NCBI RefSeq assembly: GCF_006716425.1
Contig: NZ_VFOZ01000001.1
Coordinates: forward strand, 558,001 to 622,000
Direction: 5' to 3'
DNA: 64,000 bases
DNA from: Actinoallomurus bryophytorum
GTDB taxonomy: Bacteria; Actinomycetota; Actinomycetes; Streptosporangiales; Streptosporangiaceae
The notes beneath the pieces are model-generated. The model was not told the origin of the DNA and searched no databases. It saw only the letters and a list, made by a program, of their open reading frames with translations. Each line of letters opens with the position of its first letter. Position 1 is the first letter of the stretch. Below are positions 46,417-55,232 of the stretch, in pieces. The translations under genes were made by a program, and so were the position numbers.

Positions 46417-47499
46417 CTACCGCGTCGGCGCGTCCGCGGGACCTGCCGCATGCTCGCCTTCGGCGGAAGACCCGTTTTCGGTGTCCGGGCGGATGTCGAT
46501 CCGCCACCCCGTCAGCCGGGCGGCGAGACGGGCGTTCTGCCCCTCTTTGCCGATCGCCAGAGAGAGCTGGTAGTCAGGCACGATGACCCGGGCGACCCGC
46601 GCCTCCGCGTCGATGACCTCGACATGGTGGACCCGCGCGGGCGACAGGGCATTGCCCACGAAATCGGCGGGTTCGTCGGACCAGTCGACGATGTCGATCT
46701 TCTCGCCGTGCAGCTCGTGCATGACGTTGCGGACCCGGCCGCCCATCGGCCCGATGCAGGCGCCCTTTGCGTTCACTCCGGGCTTGCGGGAGCGTACGGC
46801 GATCTTCGTGCGGTGACCGGCCTCGCGGGCGATCGCGGCGATCTCGACGGTGCCGTCGGCGATCTCCGGAACCTCCAGTGCGAAGAGCTTTTTGACCAGG
46901 TTGGGATGGGTACGCGACAGCTTGACCAGCGGTCCCCGGTGCCCCTTCTTGACCTGGACGACGTAGGAGCGGAGGCGTTCACCGTGGTCGTAGCTCTCCC
47001 CCGGGACCTGCTCTTCCGGTGGGATCACGCCCTCGATCTTGCCGAGGTCGACCAGGACGTTGCGCGGGTCCTTGCCCTGCTGGATGACGCCCGCGACGAT
47101 GTCGCCCTCGCGCCCGGCGTACTCGCCGAACGTCAGCTCGTCCTCGGCGTTGCGCAGATGCTGCAGGATCACCTGTTTCGCGGTGGTCGCCGCGATACGG
47201 CTGAAATTGGTGGGCGTGTCGTCGTATTCACGCGGCGCGACGGGCTCGGCGGGCGGGACGGGCGCGGTCTCGGTCTCGTCCGTGCTCTCGGCGTCCTCAC
47301 CACTGTCGGCGGGGGGCTCGGTGGCCCACACCGTGACGTGCCCGGACTTGCGATCGAGCTCGACGCGGGCCTTGACCGCAGCGCCTTCGGTCCGGTGATA
47401 CGCGATCAGCAGTGCTTCTTCGATCGCCTTGACCACAAGCTCGAGAGAGATGTCCTTCTCACTCTCAAGACTGCGCAAAGCCGTCATATCGATGTCCAC
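46417..47499 (-). CDS. nusA: Transcription termination/antitermination factor NusA
   Basis: 360 residues. The N-terminal RNA polymerase-binding domain is [20 protein letters not shown] and on, with an insertion of acidic/proline residues at about 60-90. The S1 domain ([20 protein letters not shown]) and two KH domains ([20 protein letters not shown] ... [20 protein letters not shown]) follow. The E. coli C-terminal repeats are absent, as in actinobacteria. It modulates pausing and termination. GTG at 47499 with GGGGGAGG upstream. Confidence 0.95.
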   Translation of the reverse strand: MDIDMTALRSLESEKDISLELVVKAIEEALLIAYHRTEGAAVKARVELDRKSGHVTVWATEPPADSGEDAESTDETETAPVPPAEPVAPREYDDTPTNFSRIAATTAKQVILQHLRNAEDELTFGEYAGREGDIVAGVIQQGKDPRNVLVDLGKIEGVIPPEEQVPGESYDHGERLRSYVVQVKKGHRGPLVKLSRTHPNLVKKLFALEVPEIADGTVEIAAIAREAGHRTKIAVRSRKPGVNAKGACIGPMGGRVRNVMHELHGEKIDIVDWSDEPADFVGNALSPARVHHVEVIDAEARVARVIVPDYQLSLAIGKEGQNARLAARLTGWRIDIRPDTENGSSAEGEHAAGPADAPTR

Positions 47500-47510
47500 G
47501 AGGCCTCCCC

Positions 47511-48047
47511 CTAGTCCTCGTCGCCGACGGGGTCATCGTCACCCCGGCGGTTGAACTCCACCTGGACCAGCCCCCGGACGAGTTCGTCATGTGCGATACG
47601 TCGCTCGTGGCCGTCGGCGTCGAACACGACGGTCTCGTCATCGGCCGCGGTGACACGGCCGGTGATCTCCTCGCCGCCCGACAACGTCGCGCGCACGAGA
47701 CGGCCGCGCGCACGCCGCCAGTGCCGTGGCTGAGTGAGGGGACGGTCGACCCCGGGTGAGGTCACCTCCAGGACGTACGGTCCGGAGCCCATCGCCTCGC
47801 CGTCGTCGAGCACGGCGGAGATCTTTTGGCTCACGACCGCGACGTCGTCGAGGCTCACGCCCTCGTCACCGTCGACGATCACGCGCACCTGCCGCCGCCT
47901 GCCCGCCGGCGTCACCAGAACGTCCTCGAGATCGAACCCGGCATCGACGATCACCGGCTCGAGCAGTCGCATCAGCGCGGCCCGCGTCTGGTGCCCCGGC
48001 CCCCGCCGGTCCCGCTGAGCTTGGCCTGAATCGGCGTTTACGCTCAT
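47511..48047 (-). CDS. rimP: Ribosome maturation factor RimP
   Basis: 178 residues from the ATG at 48047, preceded by AAAAGGAGG. The alpha/beta N-domain ([20 protein letters not shown] ... [20 protein letters not shown], then [19 protein letters not shown]) and an SH3-like C-domain are present. It helps 30S assembly. It is the first gene of the nusA operon. Confidence 0.93.
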   Translation of the reverse strand: MSVNADSGQAQRDRRGPGHQTRAALMRLLEPVIVDAGFDLEDVLVTPAGRRRQVRVIVDGDEGVSLDDVAVVSQKISAVLDDGEAMGSGPYVLEVTSPGVDRPLTQPRHWRRARGRLVRATLSGGEEITGRVTAADDETVVFDADGHERRIAHDELVRGLVQVEFNRRGDDDPVGDED

Positions 48048-48426
48048 GGGACCTCCTTTTGGCATCACGGCCGCTGGGCGGGTGGTCGCCCGATGCGCCC
48101 ACTCCGCACATAAGACTATCCACAGCTGAGGGCGGCGGGTGCCGCATCGGCGGCCGACCGGCGCGCCTCGGAGCCCACACGGCCAGGGCGCGCGCGGGGA
48201 GCGGCGTCCAGGTGGTACCGGCGAGACGGGAGGGAGCCCGGCCTCGTTCTGCCCGCCGACTGATGACAACGCCGCCGGGCGCTGCCTGAATGCCGCTTAG
48301 TAGCCCAGTCCCACCCCACCCTGACTCCCACAGGCCCACTCCGCGCTTGCTCTTGCGGTGCTATTCGCGCGGGGTCTTATGGAATGCTTGCGCACCTGAG
48401 TGAAGACCGATGGACGGAGGGCACGC
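48048..48426. other. Divergent promoter region rimP / ferritin-like genes
   Basis: 379 bp between rimP (minus) and a lipoprotein gene (plus). TAGTCT at about 48110-48115 on the minus strand is a possible -10 for the rimP-nusA-infB operon. No gene or clear RNA structure is seen. Confidence 0.45.
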
Positions 48427-48918
48427 TTGGACGCGTTGCGGTCCGTGACTCCAACGCGGCGCGCGGTGCTCGGCGGGACCGCGGCGGTGCTGGCGACGGC
48501 CACGGGATGCACGAGTGTCGGGCAGGCGGACGCGCCCCTCGCCGGGCCCGAGGTGGCCCTCCTGGACGGCGCGATCCAGAACGAGGCGCGGCTCATCGCG
48601 CTCTATGACGCCGTCATCGCCGCCCACCAGGGGCTCAGCGGCCGGCTGGCGCCCCTGCGGGACCATCACGTCCAGCATCTCGCGGTGCTCAAACGCCACT
48701 ATGTTCCCGGCAGCAACACCGGCACCGCGACCCCGGCACCGCGACCGGCCGTCACCGCGCCCGCCCGTGAGGCGAGCGCCCTGTCGGCCCTCCGCAGCGC
48801 CGAACGCAAGGCTGCCACGGCCCACGCCGACGAGGTCCGCCGCGCGTCTCCGGGGCTCTCTCAGCTGCTGGCGGCCATCGGCGCCTGCGAGGCCGGACAC
48901 GCACAGGAGCTCACGTGA
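48427..48918 (+). CDS. Ferritin-like Tat-type lipoprotein
   Basis: 163 residues from a TTG at 48427 with GGAGG 6 nt upstream. The signal has twin arginines at 11-12 (TPTRRAVLGG), a hydrophobic run and a lipobox ending in C28 (ATATGC), so it is probably Tat-exported and lipid-anchored. The mature part is an all-helical ferritin-like bundle (LLDGAIQNEARLIALYDAVI ... CEAGHAQEL), related to DUF4439. It ends inside the leader of the next DUF4439 gene. The pair beside rimP is seen in other actinomycetes. Function unknown. Confidence 0.78.
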   Translation: MDALRSVTPTRRAVLGGTAAVLATATGCTSVGQADAPLAGPEVALLDGAIQNEARLIALYDAVIAAHQGLSGRLAPLRDHHVQHLAVLKRHYVPGSNTGTATPAPRPAVTAPAREASALSALRSAERKAATAHADEVRRASPGLSQLLAAIGACEAGHAQELT

Positions 48919-48986
48919 GCGAGCGAAGCGAGAGAACCGGCAGGCACGGTCCCACGGTCACTCTCCCGACGGAGGAGGGCGCATGA
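48915..48986 (+). CDS. 23-codon leader ORF coupled to the DUF4439 gene
   Basis: GTG at 48915 with AGGAG before it, overlapping the preceding stop. It starts GTGAGCGAGCGAAGCGAG, the leader-cassette signature, and runs 23 codons (begins MSERSERTGR, ends TEEGA) to a TGA that overlaps the DUF4439 ATG (ATGA at 48983-48986). GGAGGAGGG near its end is the ribosome-binding site of the DUF4439 gene. Confidence 0.55.
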   Translation: MSERSERTGRHGPTVTLPTEEGA

Positions 48987-49435
48987 CCGCCTCTCCAGCG
49001 ACGATCGCCGCGCTCCAGGGGGCGCTCGCCGCCGAGCATGTCGCGATCTTCGGATACGGCGTGCTGGGCGCCCACCTCCTCGGCGTACAGCGGGGCAACG
49101 CCGATCAGATGTGGAACGCCCATCGCACCCGCAGGGACAAGCTGCGCTCCTACGTCGAGGCGGGCGGCGGGACGCCGGTCGCCGCCGCGCCCGCCTACCG
49201 CCTGCCCTCGCCGATCTCCTCGTCCCGCGCGGCGGCCCAGCTCGCCGCCCGGCTGGAGGACGGTGTGGCCGCGGGCTACGCCGGCCTGGCCGGGGTGACC
49301 GACCCCGGCCTGCGCCGCTACGCCGCGCTGGCGATGCAGGAGGCCACGGTGCGCGCGGTCCGCTGGCGTGGTTCGCCGCCGTCCGCCTTTCCCGGGCTGA
49401 CCAAGGCGGAGCTCTACCCGAAGGCGGAGGGATAG
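48983..49435 (+). CDS. DUF4439 ferritin-like protein
   Basis: 150 residues: TIAALQGALAAEHVAIFGYG opens the helical bundle with the conserved E..H pair; then RTRRDKLRSYVEAG and ARLEDGVAAGYAGLAG follow. No signal peptide is present, so unlike its neighbour it is cytoplasmic. Such domains may bind a di-metal site; the role is unknown. ATG at 48983 overlaps the leader ORF stop and has GGAGGAGGG upstream. Confidence 0.8.
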   Translation: MTASPATIAALQGALAAEHVAIFGYGVLGAHLLGVQRGNADQMWNAHRTRRDKLRSYVEAGGGTPVAAAPAYRLPSPISSSRAAAQLAARLEDGVAAGYAGLAGVTDPGLRRYAALAMQEATVRAVRWRGSPPSAFPGLTKAELYPKAEG

Positions 49436-49499
49436 TCCCAGTTCGGCGATAGGTAACCTGCCTGGCGTAAATCACGACAGGGAGGTCAACGGCGCACAT

Positions 49500-50888
49500 A
49501 TGGGCGTAAGTCTGGAGCGACTGCGGGACAGCTGGCGAACCCTCATGGGGGACGCGACCATCCTGGAGCCGCCTGAGGAAGAACCCATCGACATCGTCTC
49601 CGGCGAGGCGCTCGACCTCGTTCTGCGCGTCGGCGAGCTCCTGCTGGCCAGCGGCGAGGCCACCGAGCGGGTCAACGAGTCGATGCTCAGCCTGGCGGTC
49701 GCCTACGAGCTGCCGCGCTGCGAGGTCTCGGTGACGTTCACGGTGATCTCCGTCTCGGTTCACCCGGGCCGGGGCGCCCTCCCGGTCACCGGCGCGCGGG
49801 CCATCCGGCGGCGTAACCCCGCGTACTGGCGGCTGGTCGCGCTGCACTCGCTCATCCAGGAGGCCTCCATCGGCCTGCTCGACGTCGAGGAGGCCCACGA
49901 CCGGCTCCGGAGGATCAAGCGGAGCCTGCCGCCGTACGGTGCCCCCTATCCGCCCTGGCTCGGGGTGATCGCGCTCGGGCTGATCGCCTCCTCGGCGGGC
50001 GTGCTGGTGGGCGGCGGCTTGCTGGTGGCCGGGACCGCGTTCGTCGCGACGGTGCTGGGCGACCGGGCCGCGGCGATGCTGGGCCGCCGGGGCATCGCGG
50101 AGTTCTTCCAGCTCGCGGTGGCCGCGAGCATCGGTACGGCGAGCGCCGTGCTGGTGATCGCCGCCGGGGCGCCGGCCAACGCGTCGACCATCGTCACCGG
50201 CGCCGTCGTGGCGCTGTTGCCGGGGCGGCCTCTGGTCGCGAGCATCCAGGACGGCATCACCGGAGACCTGGTCAGCGCCGGAGCGCGGCTGCTCGAGGTG
50301 TTCTTCATCGTGGCGGCGATCGTCTCAGGGCTCGGGCTGACCGTCTACGCGGCGGTGCACCTGGGAGTGCCGATCGACGTACGTGACCTGCCGGCGGCGC
50401 CGGTGACCCTGCGGCCGGTGGCGGTGCTCGCCGCGGCGGCCGTGTCGATGACGTTCGCGGTGGCGCTGGCCGTGCCCCGCCGGGTGCTGCCGGCGGCGGC
50501 GCTGGGCGGGGCGCTGATCTGGGTGGTGTACGTGTTCGCGCGCGGCCTGGGAGCCGCGCCGCTGCTGGCCGCCGCGGTCGGCGCGGTGATCGTCGGCCTG
50601 CTCGGCCACCTCCTCGCGCGGCGCCGCCAGCTGCCCCCGCTGCCCTACATCGTGCCCGCGATCGCGCCGCTGCTGCCCGGGACCGCCGTGTACCGCGGGA
50701 TGATCCAGCTGAACGACGGTGCCGCCTCCGAGGGCGTGCTCACGCTGATCGGCGGCATCTCGGTGGCACTCGCCCTCGGCGCGGGCGTCAACCTGGGCGG
50801 CGAGCTCGTCCGTGCCTTCCAGCGCGTGGGGGTCGGCGGATCGGGGCGTGGCGCCCGTCCGGCGGCTCGGCGCACCAGAGGCTATTGA
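49500..50888 (+). CDS. Threonine/serine exporter family membrane protein
   Basis: 462 residues with the ThrE arrangement: an N-terminal cytoplasmic part (ALDLVLRVGELLLASGEATE, then RVNESMLSLAVAYELPRCEV) followed by about ten helices in two unequal blocks. ALLPGRPLVASIQDGITGDL and PGTAVYRGMIQLNDGAASEG are typical. ThrE of Corynebacterium exports threonine and serine. The GGGAGG site lies about 15 nt before the ATG at 49500, longer than usual. Confidence 0.85.
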   Translation: MGVSLERLRDSWRTLMGDATILEPPEEEPIDIVSGEALDLVLRVGELLLASGEATERVNESMLSLAVAYELPRCEVSVTFTVISVSVHPGRGALPVTGARAIRRRNPAYWRLVALHSLIQEASIGLLDVEEAHDRLRRIKRSLPPYGAPYPPWLGVIALGLIASSAGVLVGGGLLVAGTAFVATVLGDRAAAMLGRRGIAEFFQLAVAASIGTASAVLVIAAGAPANASTIVTGAVVALLPGRPLVASIQDGITGDLVSAGARLLEVFFIVAAIVSGLGLTVYAAVHLGVPIDVRDLPAAPVTLRPVAVLAAAAVSMTFAVALAVPRRVLPAAALGGALIWVVYVFARGLGAAPLLAAAVGAVIVGLLGHLLARRRQLPPLPYIVPAIAPLLPGTAVYRGMIQLNDGAASEGVLTLIGGISVALALGAGVNLGGELVRAFQRVGVGGSGRGARPAARRTRGY

Positions 50889-50971
50889 CCTTTTGTCCCC
50901 TTTGGTGGCTTCTGTCGGAATGTGTGGCGCCGAACGTGTGTTGAGCGCGGGGGAGCATCAGCGCAGGTGAG

Positions 50972-52048
50972 GTGGCCGTCGTGACCGAGGTGACAGTGGC
51001 GGCGATGGTGCCTGCCGTGGCACGCCCCGTACCGGCCTCGAGGCGCCGCCGGCTCCGATGGGCCGGGACCGCGGCGATGCTCGTGGCACTCGGCGTGTGC
51101 GTGGTGCTCTTCCGCGCCGACCTGCCCGAACCCGCCGCGTTGTGGCGCGTCATCGTCCACGCCGGGCCGGGCTGGCTCGCCTGCGCGGTCGCCGCCCAGC
51201 TGGCCTCCATGGGGATGTTCGCCCGTGTGCAGCGGCGGTTGCTGCGGGCCGGCGGCGTACGGATGTCGCTCCCGCGCGCGATCCGGATGACCTACGCGGG
51301 GAACGCCCTGTCCACGACGCTGCCGGCCGGGCCCGCGATCAGCGTCGCCTTCAACTTCCGGCAGTACCGCCACGCGGGAGCGCCCGCACGTCTCGCCACG
51401 GCGGTGGTCCTGCTCGGCGGAGTGATCATGACCGGCGCGTACACCGCGGTGGGCCTGGTCGCGCTGCTCGCCGAGCCGCGTTCGCGGGGATTCGCGGTGG
51501 CCGCCGTGGCGGCCGTCGTCGTTCTGGCCGGCCTGCCGGCCGTCGCGGCCTGGCGGCGCGGGACACACCCGGCGCTCCTGGCACGGCGGGCCCTGCGGCC
51601 CGTCCTGCGGCACCGGTTCGTCGCGCGGTTCACCGCGCGGTTCCGCGAGGGCCGTGCCGACCTGCGGCTGAGCCCCGCCGACTGGGCCATGCTCATCAGT
51701 GCCTCGCTGCTGAACTGGGTGTTCGACATCCTGTCCCTCGCAGCGTCCGGCCGCGCGGTCGGGATGCACACGGCGCTGTACGCCATCACGCTCGCCTACT
51801 TCGCCGCCCAGGCGGCCGGCAGTCTGGTTCCCCTGCTGCCCGGAGGGCTCGGCGCCATCGAGGGCAGCCTCGCGGCGTCTCTCGTCGCGTTCGGCGCCCT
51901 GACCGCGCCGGCCGGTGCCGCGGTGGCGCTGTACCGGCTCGTGTCGTTCTGGGGCGTCGTCGGAGCCGGATGGCTGGCCTGGCTGGCGGTACGCGCCGGT
52001 GAGCGGAACCGCGCGGAGGACCTGACCGCGGACGCCGCTACGGCGTGA
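50972..52048 (+). CDS. Lysylphosphatidylglycerol synthase TM-region/UPF0104 family membrane protein
   Basis: 358 residues with about eight helices. ALWRVIVHAGPGWLACAVAA, MTYAGNALSTTLPAGPAISV and the C-terminal SLVPLLPGGLGAIEGSLAAS followed by ALYRLVSFWG are the signatures of the YbhN/AglD-type flippase-like family. The substrate is probably a lipid or polyprenyl-linked molecule, but not known. The start is uncertain between GTG codons at 50972 and 50981. It converges with the next gene with an 8-bp gap and no hairpin. Confidence 0.82.
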   Translation: MAVVTEVTVAAMVPAVARPVPASRRRRLRWAGTAAMLVALGVCVVLFRADLPEPAALWRVIVHAGPGWLACAVAAQLASMGMFARVQRRLLRAGGVRMSLPRAIRMTYAGNALSTTLPAGPAISVAFNFRQYRHAGAPARLATAVVLLGGVIMTGAYTAVGLVALLAEPRSRGFAVAAVAAVVVLAGLPAVAAWRRGTHPALLARRALRPVLRHRFVARFTARFREGRADLRLSPADWAMLISASLLNWVFDILSLAASGRAVGMHTALYAITLAYFAAQAAGSLVPLLPGGLGAIEGSLAASLVAFGALTAPAGAAVALYRLVSFWGVVGAGWLAWLAVRAGERNRAEDLTADAATA

Positions 52049-52056
52049 GAACGGGT

Positions 52057-52977
52057 CTAGAGCGCCTGGTCGGCCACGAGGGCGGGGGCCTTCACCGCGT
52101 CGGGCTCCGGCATGTCCTCGTGTTTCGGCATGAGCGCCACGACGACGATCGCGGCCCCGAACCCGGCGGACCTGAGCACCAGCCGTACGGGATCCTGCGG
52201 CAGTGGCTCACCGAAAACGGCCGTGCCCGCCAGCACCGTGTAGACGCTGCCGACCACGCTGGAGACGGGGACGACGATGGAGGCCCGTCCGCGCTGCAGG
52301 GCCGTCTGGAACAGCAGCAGCCCCGCCCCGGACAACACCAGGTAGAGGTAGGGATAGGGCGATGCGAGGGTACGGCCGACGAAGTGATGGGCGTCTTCGG
52401 CGAGGAAGCCCGAGACGCCCTTCGTCTGCAGTCCCGCCGCCCCGTACAGCAGACCGGAGGCGGCGCCGTACAGCAGGCCCGGGGCCGGCATCCGGCCGGA
52501 GCGTGCTCCGGAGCGGGCGGCCGTGACGAACGCGGCCAGGCCCAGGAAAACCGTGCCGCCGATCACCGAGAACATCACGCCCGTGCCGGCGTGCAGCCCG
52601 AGCCGCGTGGGCTCCATCGACAGGCAGATGAGCAGCAGGGACAGCGCCAGCACACCGAGGCCGGCCCACTCCCGCTGCGTGGTCCGCTCGCCGAGGAACA
52701 CCGCGGAGAAGACGACCAGCAGCGCGAGACCGGCCAGCTGGATCGGCTGCGCGACGCTCAGCGGGACGAGCGACATCACGACGACCTGGCAGGCCATGCC
52801 CATGCCCATGACGAGGAAGCCGGTCAGCCACGCCTTGCTCGTGGCGAGCAGGCGTACGAGCCGTCCGATGCGCCGCATGCTGAGGGGCGGCAGATCGCGC
52901 AGCGCCCGCTTCTCCAACACGAATCCGGCGTTGTAGAGGACGGTGGCGATCAGCCCGAGGACGATGCCGTAGAACAA
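52057..52977 (-). CDS. DMT-superfamily membrane protein (NIPA/EamA-like)
   Basis: 306 residues from a TTG at 52977 preceded by GGAGGAGGCTGC, an excellent ribosome-binding site. It opens directly with a helix (LFYGIVLGLIATVLYNAGFV, then LEKRALRDLP). About nine helices follow, including VPLSVAQPIQLAGLALLVVF and GRASIVVPVSSVVGSVYTVL, a NIPA-like/DMT pattern. Magnesium or small-metabolite transport is possible but unproven. The frame is open 20 codons upstream to 53037, without homology. Confidence 0.8.
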   Translation of the reverse strand: MFYGIVLGLIATVLYNAGFVLEKRALRDLPPLSMRRIGRLVRLLATSKAWLTGFLVMGMGMACQVVVMSLVPLSVAQPIQLAGLALLVVFSAVFLGERTTQREWAGLGVLALSLLLICLSMEPTRLGLHAGTGVMFSVIGGTVFLGLAAFVTAARSGARSGRMPAPGLLYGAASGLLYGAAGLQTKGVSGFLAEDAHHFVGRTLASPYPYLYLVLSGAGLLLFQTALQRGRASIVVPVSSVVGSVYTVLAGTAVFGEPLPQDPVRLVLRSAGFGAAIVVVALMPKHEDMPEPDAVKAPALVADQAL

Positions 52978-53358
52978 GCAGCCTCCTCCGAGCCTGCGTT
53001 GGGGGACATGACGATCCAGGCGCGAGTTGCCTGACATCGCAGGTCAGGACGCACGAGGAAGCGTCCGTCGACGTGACCTTGAGCCATGAACTTACCCGAT
53101 CGACCCAAATCAGAGGTCTGGACCGGTCGAAAAGCGCCTCTCGAGTCAGCCAAGCACCCCGACCTGGGGGAAACCTGTGACCGCGGCGGCATCGCCGGAC
53201 GGGCGTCATGGACTGGTCGTAGGTCTTTCGGCGGAAATGCCGTGCCGGCCGGAATCTCTGTGGCGACAGGACGCTTTACTGGACTGCGGCGCCCCGGCGG
53301 TGCCGCGCGCACGGGACGTCCCGTGGGCCGAACGCTCGACCGGCAGAGGGGAAAGTCC
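52978..53358. other. Divergent intergenic region before the flavin reductase
   Basis: 381 bp. An AT-richer patch around 53085-53130 probably holds divergent promoters. A plus-strand ORF of 61 codons (53177-53362) has a fair ribosome-binding site and ends with a TGA overlapping the flavin reductase ATG, but about 30% of its third positions are A or T, unlike real genes here. Confidence 0.5.
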
Positions 53359-54000
53359 ATGACCGACGGCGCATCCGCCGCGAGGCCGTACGGTCCGGTG
53401 GAGCGGCCCTCGGGACGCAGCCAGGGCCCCCCGCTGACGGCGGTGGGCCGGGCCGATCGGATCGACGGCGGACCGAGTGCCGCGGATCGGACGGGACAGG
53501 GCGCGGCCGACGGGGTCAGCGCCATCGACGCCCGACGATTTCGCAGCATTCTCGGGCATTTCGCCACCGGCGTCGTGGTGATCACCGCGATCGACCCGGA
53601 GACGGGACGGCCCACCGGGCTGGCCGCGAACTCCTTCACCTCGGTGTCACTCGACCCGGCGCTGGTCTCCTTCTGCGTGGCGCACACGAGCACGACCTGG
53701 CCGCGGCTCCGCAAGGCCGAGCGGCTCTGCGTCAACATCCTGTCCGCGTCGCAGCGGGACGTCTGCCTGCGGTTCGCCTCCAGAGGCGGTGAGAAGTTCG
53801 CCGGGCTGGAGTGGACCGGGTCACCGAGCGGTGAGCCGGTGATCGACGGTGCCCTGGCATGGCTGGAGTGCTCGGTCGAGGCGGAGCACGCCGCCGGAGA
53901 CCATATGATCGTCGTCGCCCGAGTGCACCACCTGGACCGGCATCACGACGGCGATCCCCTCGTCTTCTACAAGGGCTCCTACGGCAGCTTCGGCGACTGA
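53359..54000 (+). CDS. Flavin reductase family protein (FMN-binding split barrel)
   Basis: 213 residues. After a disordered polar N-terminus of about 60 residues the flavin reductase domain starts FRSILGHFATGVVVITAIDP, then GLAANSFTSVSLDPALVSFC (FMN-binding) and a C-terminal GDPLVFYKGSYGSFGD. Such proteins supply reduced FMN/FAD to two-component monooxygenases; no oxygenase partner is adjacent. ATG at 53359 with AGAGGGG upstream. The long N-terminus is unusual for the family, whose members are mostly about 165 residues. Confidence 0.87.
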   Translation: MTDGASAARPYGPVERPSGRSQGPPLTAVGRADRIDGGPSAADRTGQGAADGVSAIDARRFRSILGHFATGVVVITAIDPETGRPTGLAANSFTSVSLDPALVSFCVAHTSTTWPRLRKAERLCVNILSASQRDVCLRFASRGGEKFAGLEWTGSPSGEPVIDGALAWLECSVEAEHAAGDHMIVVARVHHLDRHHDGDPLVFYKGSYGSFGD

Positions 54001-54007
54001 GCCGGAT

Positions 54008-54051
54008 CGGTACTGGAGGCTTCTCTGGTCGACAGCGGGCCTCCAGTACCG
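54008..54051. terminator. Bidirectional terminator after the flavin reductase
   Basis: 13-bp perfect stem CGGTACTGGAGGC (54008-54020) with its complement at 54039-54051, 18-nt loop. It lies between two convergent stop codons. Confidence 0.85.
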
Positions 54052-54053
54052 TC

Positions 54054-54365
54054 TCAGGAGCTGTACTCCCCCGTCGCGGCGAGGACGCGGGTGACGCGGT
54101 CCGCCGCCTCACCCAGGTCGTCGGCCGGCGCGATCCGCTCCGCCCACGACCACCAGAACCACCAGGTTCCGTCAGCGCCTGTCGCGCTCTCCGCCAGGAT
54201 GTTCTCCGCGAGGGCCGATGCGTGTGGGTTCACCACGTGAAGGCTCGGCGGTCCTCCTTGCGGAATCGTCAGCCGCACGGCGAAGCCCCGGTTCCGGAGC
54301 TCGTCGCCGAGGCTTTCGAGATATGCGATTCGCGTCCGCGCTAACGCGGCCTTCTCATCAGACAC
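54054..54365 (-). CDS. Hypothetical actinobacterial protein (103 aa)
   Basis: GTG at 54365 with GAGGTG upstream. The sequence LESLGDELRNRGFAVRLTIP, then LHVVNPHASALAENILAE and WWFWWSWAERIAPADDLGEA is a pattern I associate with small Streptosporangiales proteins of unknown function, often near XRE-type regulators. No signal peptide or helix. It is monocistronic, ended by the shared hairpin. Confidence 0.7.
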   Translation of the reverse strand: MSDEKAALARTRIAYLESLGDELRNRGFAVRLTIPQGGPPSLHVVNPHASALAENILAESATGADGTWWFWWSWAERIAPADDLGEAADRVTRVLAATGEYSS

Positions 54366-54542
54366 GATCGGATCACCTCATCTTGAACACGTGGCCCGAT
54401 GGAGCCTCAGCATTCCGCCGCACTACGCGGTGCGCAATTCGCATCACCGGGCGTTCCCGAACTCGTCCGCGCAGCAGGTGCGAATGCGCGGGAACTGCGT
54501 GGGTTTCGCCCTATGCTCTCTTCCACATCGGGGACCCGCATC

Positions 54543-55232
54543 ATGAACCCGCCGCACCGCGCCTACGTCCTACGAGGCGGATCAAGGGACAGGGGGCCGC
54601 AGTTGGATCCGGCAATATCGGACCGGGCGACCGGGCGCACGCACTCACCGATGTGCGCGTTCGTGATCCTCTTCGGCGTCGCGAAGCTCGCCGAGCTCCT
54701 CGACTGGTCGCGCCTGCACCGTGACGTCGCCGCGATGCTGGGCCACGGATCCGGCGCCGCGACCGGGCTGCTGATCGCGGGCAAGGCCGCCGAACTCCTG
54801 CTCACCGTCCTCGCCGTGCTCTCCCTGATCCGGCGCGACGACACCCTGCTCCGCGTCGTCCTCGCCGGGTGGACCGCCGACCTCGCGCTGCTGTCCATCG
54901 TGGCCGCGGTCTACGGCGACCTCGGCAGGCTGGTCGAGCACGGGCTCTCCTTCGCGGTGTTCGCCGGCCTCCTGGTGGCGACGCGCGTGCGGGGCCGGCG
55001 GACCGGCACGGAGCCCGTACCCGATGTGAGCCCGCACCCCGTACGGGTGATGGCGCCGCACGGCACCCGCGCGGACCTGCCGGTGCCCTCGCCCGACGTC
55101 ACCCGCCAGGACCTGCCGGTACGCAGGCCCGAGGTCACGCGGCAGGACCTGCCGGTACGGAGCCCCGACCTGACCCGCCACGACCTACCCGTCCGCGGGC
55201 CTGGCACCGCTCCGCCCGAGGACCAGGACTAG
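54543..55232 (+). CDS. Small membrane protein with four 12-residue C-terminal repeats
   Basis: 229 residues from the ATG at 54543, preceded by GGGGA and a TATGCT box at 54512. Residues about 35-160 have three or four helices (MCAFVILFGVAKLAELLDWS, AGKAAELLLTVLAVLSLI, VLAGWTADLALLSIVAAVYG, LSFAVFAGLLVA), a pattern like small DoxX-type proteins. The tail repeats [VLG]TR[QAH]DLPV[RP].P. four times. No function is known. A TTG at 54603 with AGGGGG before it is an alternative start. The TAG stop is formed at the edge of the inserted MITE-like element. Confidence 0.65.
   Translation: MNPPHRAYVLRGGSRDRGPQLDPAISDRATGRTHSPMCAFVILFGVAKLAELLDWSRLHRDVAAMLGHGSGAATGLLIAGKAAELLLTVLAVLSLIRRDDTLLRVVLAGWTADLALLSIVAAVYGDLGRLVEHGLSFAVFAGLLVATRVRGRRTGTEPVPDVSPHPVRVMAPHGTRADLPVPSPDVTRQDLPVRRPEVTRQDLPVRSPDLTRHDLPVRGPGTAPPEDQD
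55062..55205 (+). repeat. Four 36-bp in-frame repeats at the end of the membrane protein gene
   Basis: Each unit codes for a 12-residue block of the type VTRQDLPVRSPD. Middle copies are nearly identical in DNA; outer ones differ. The repeat number may vary between strains. Confidence 0.8.
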
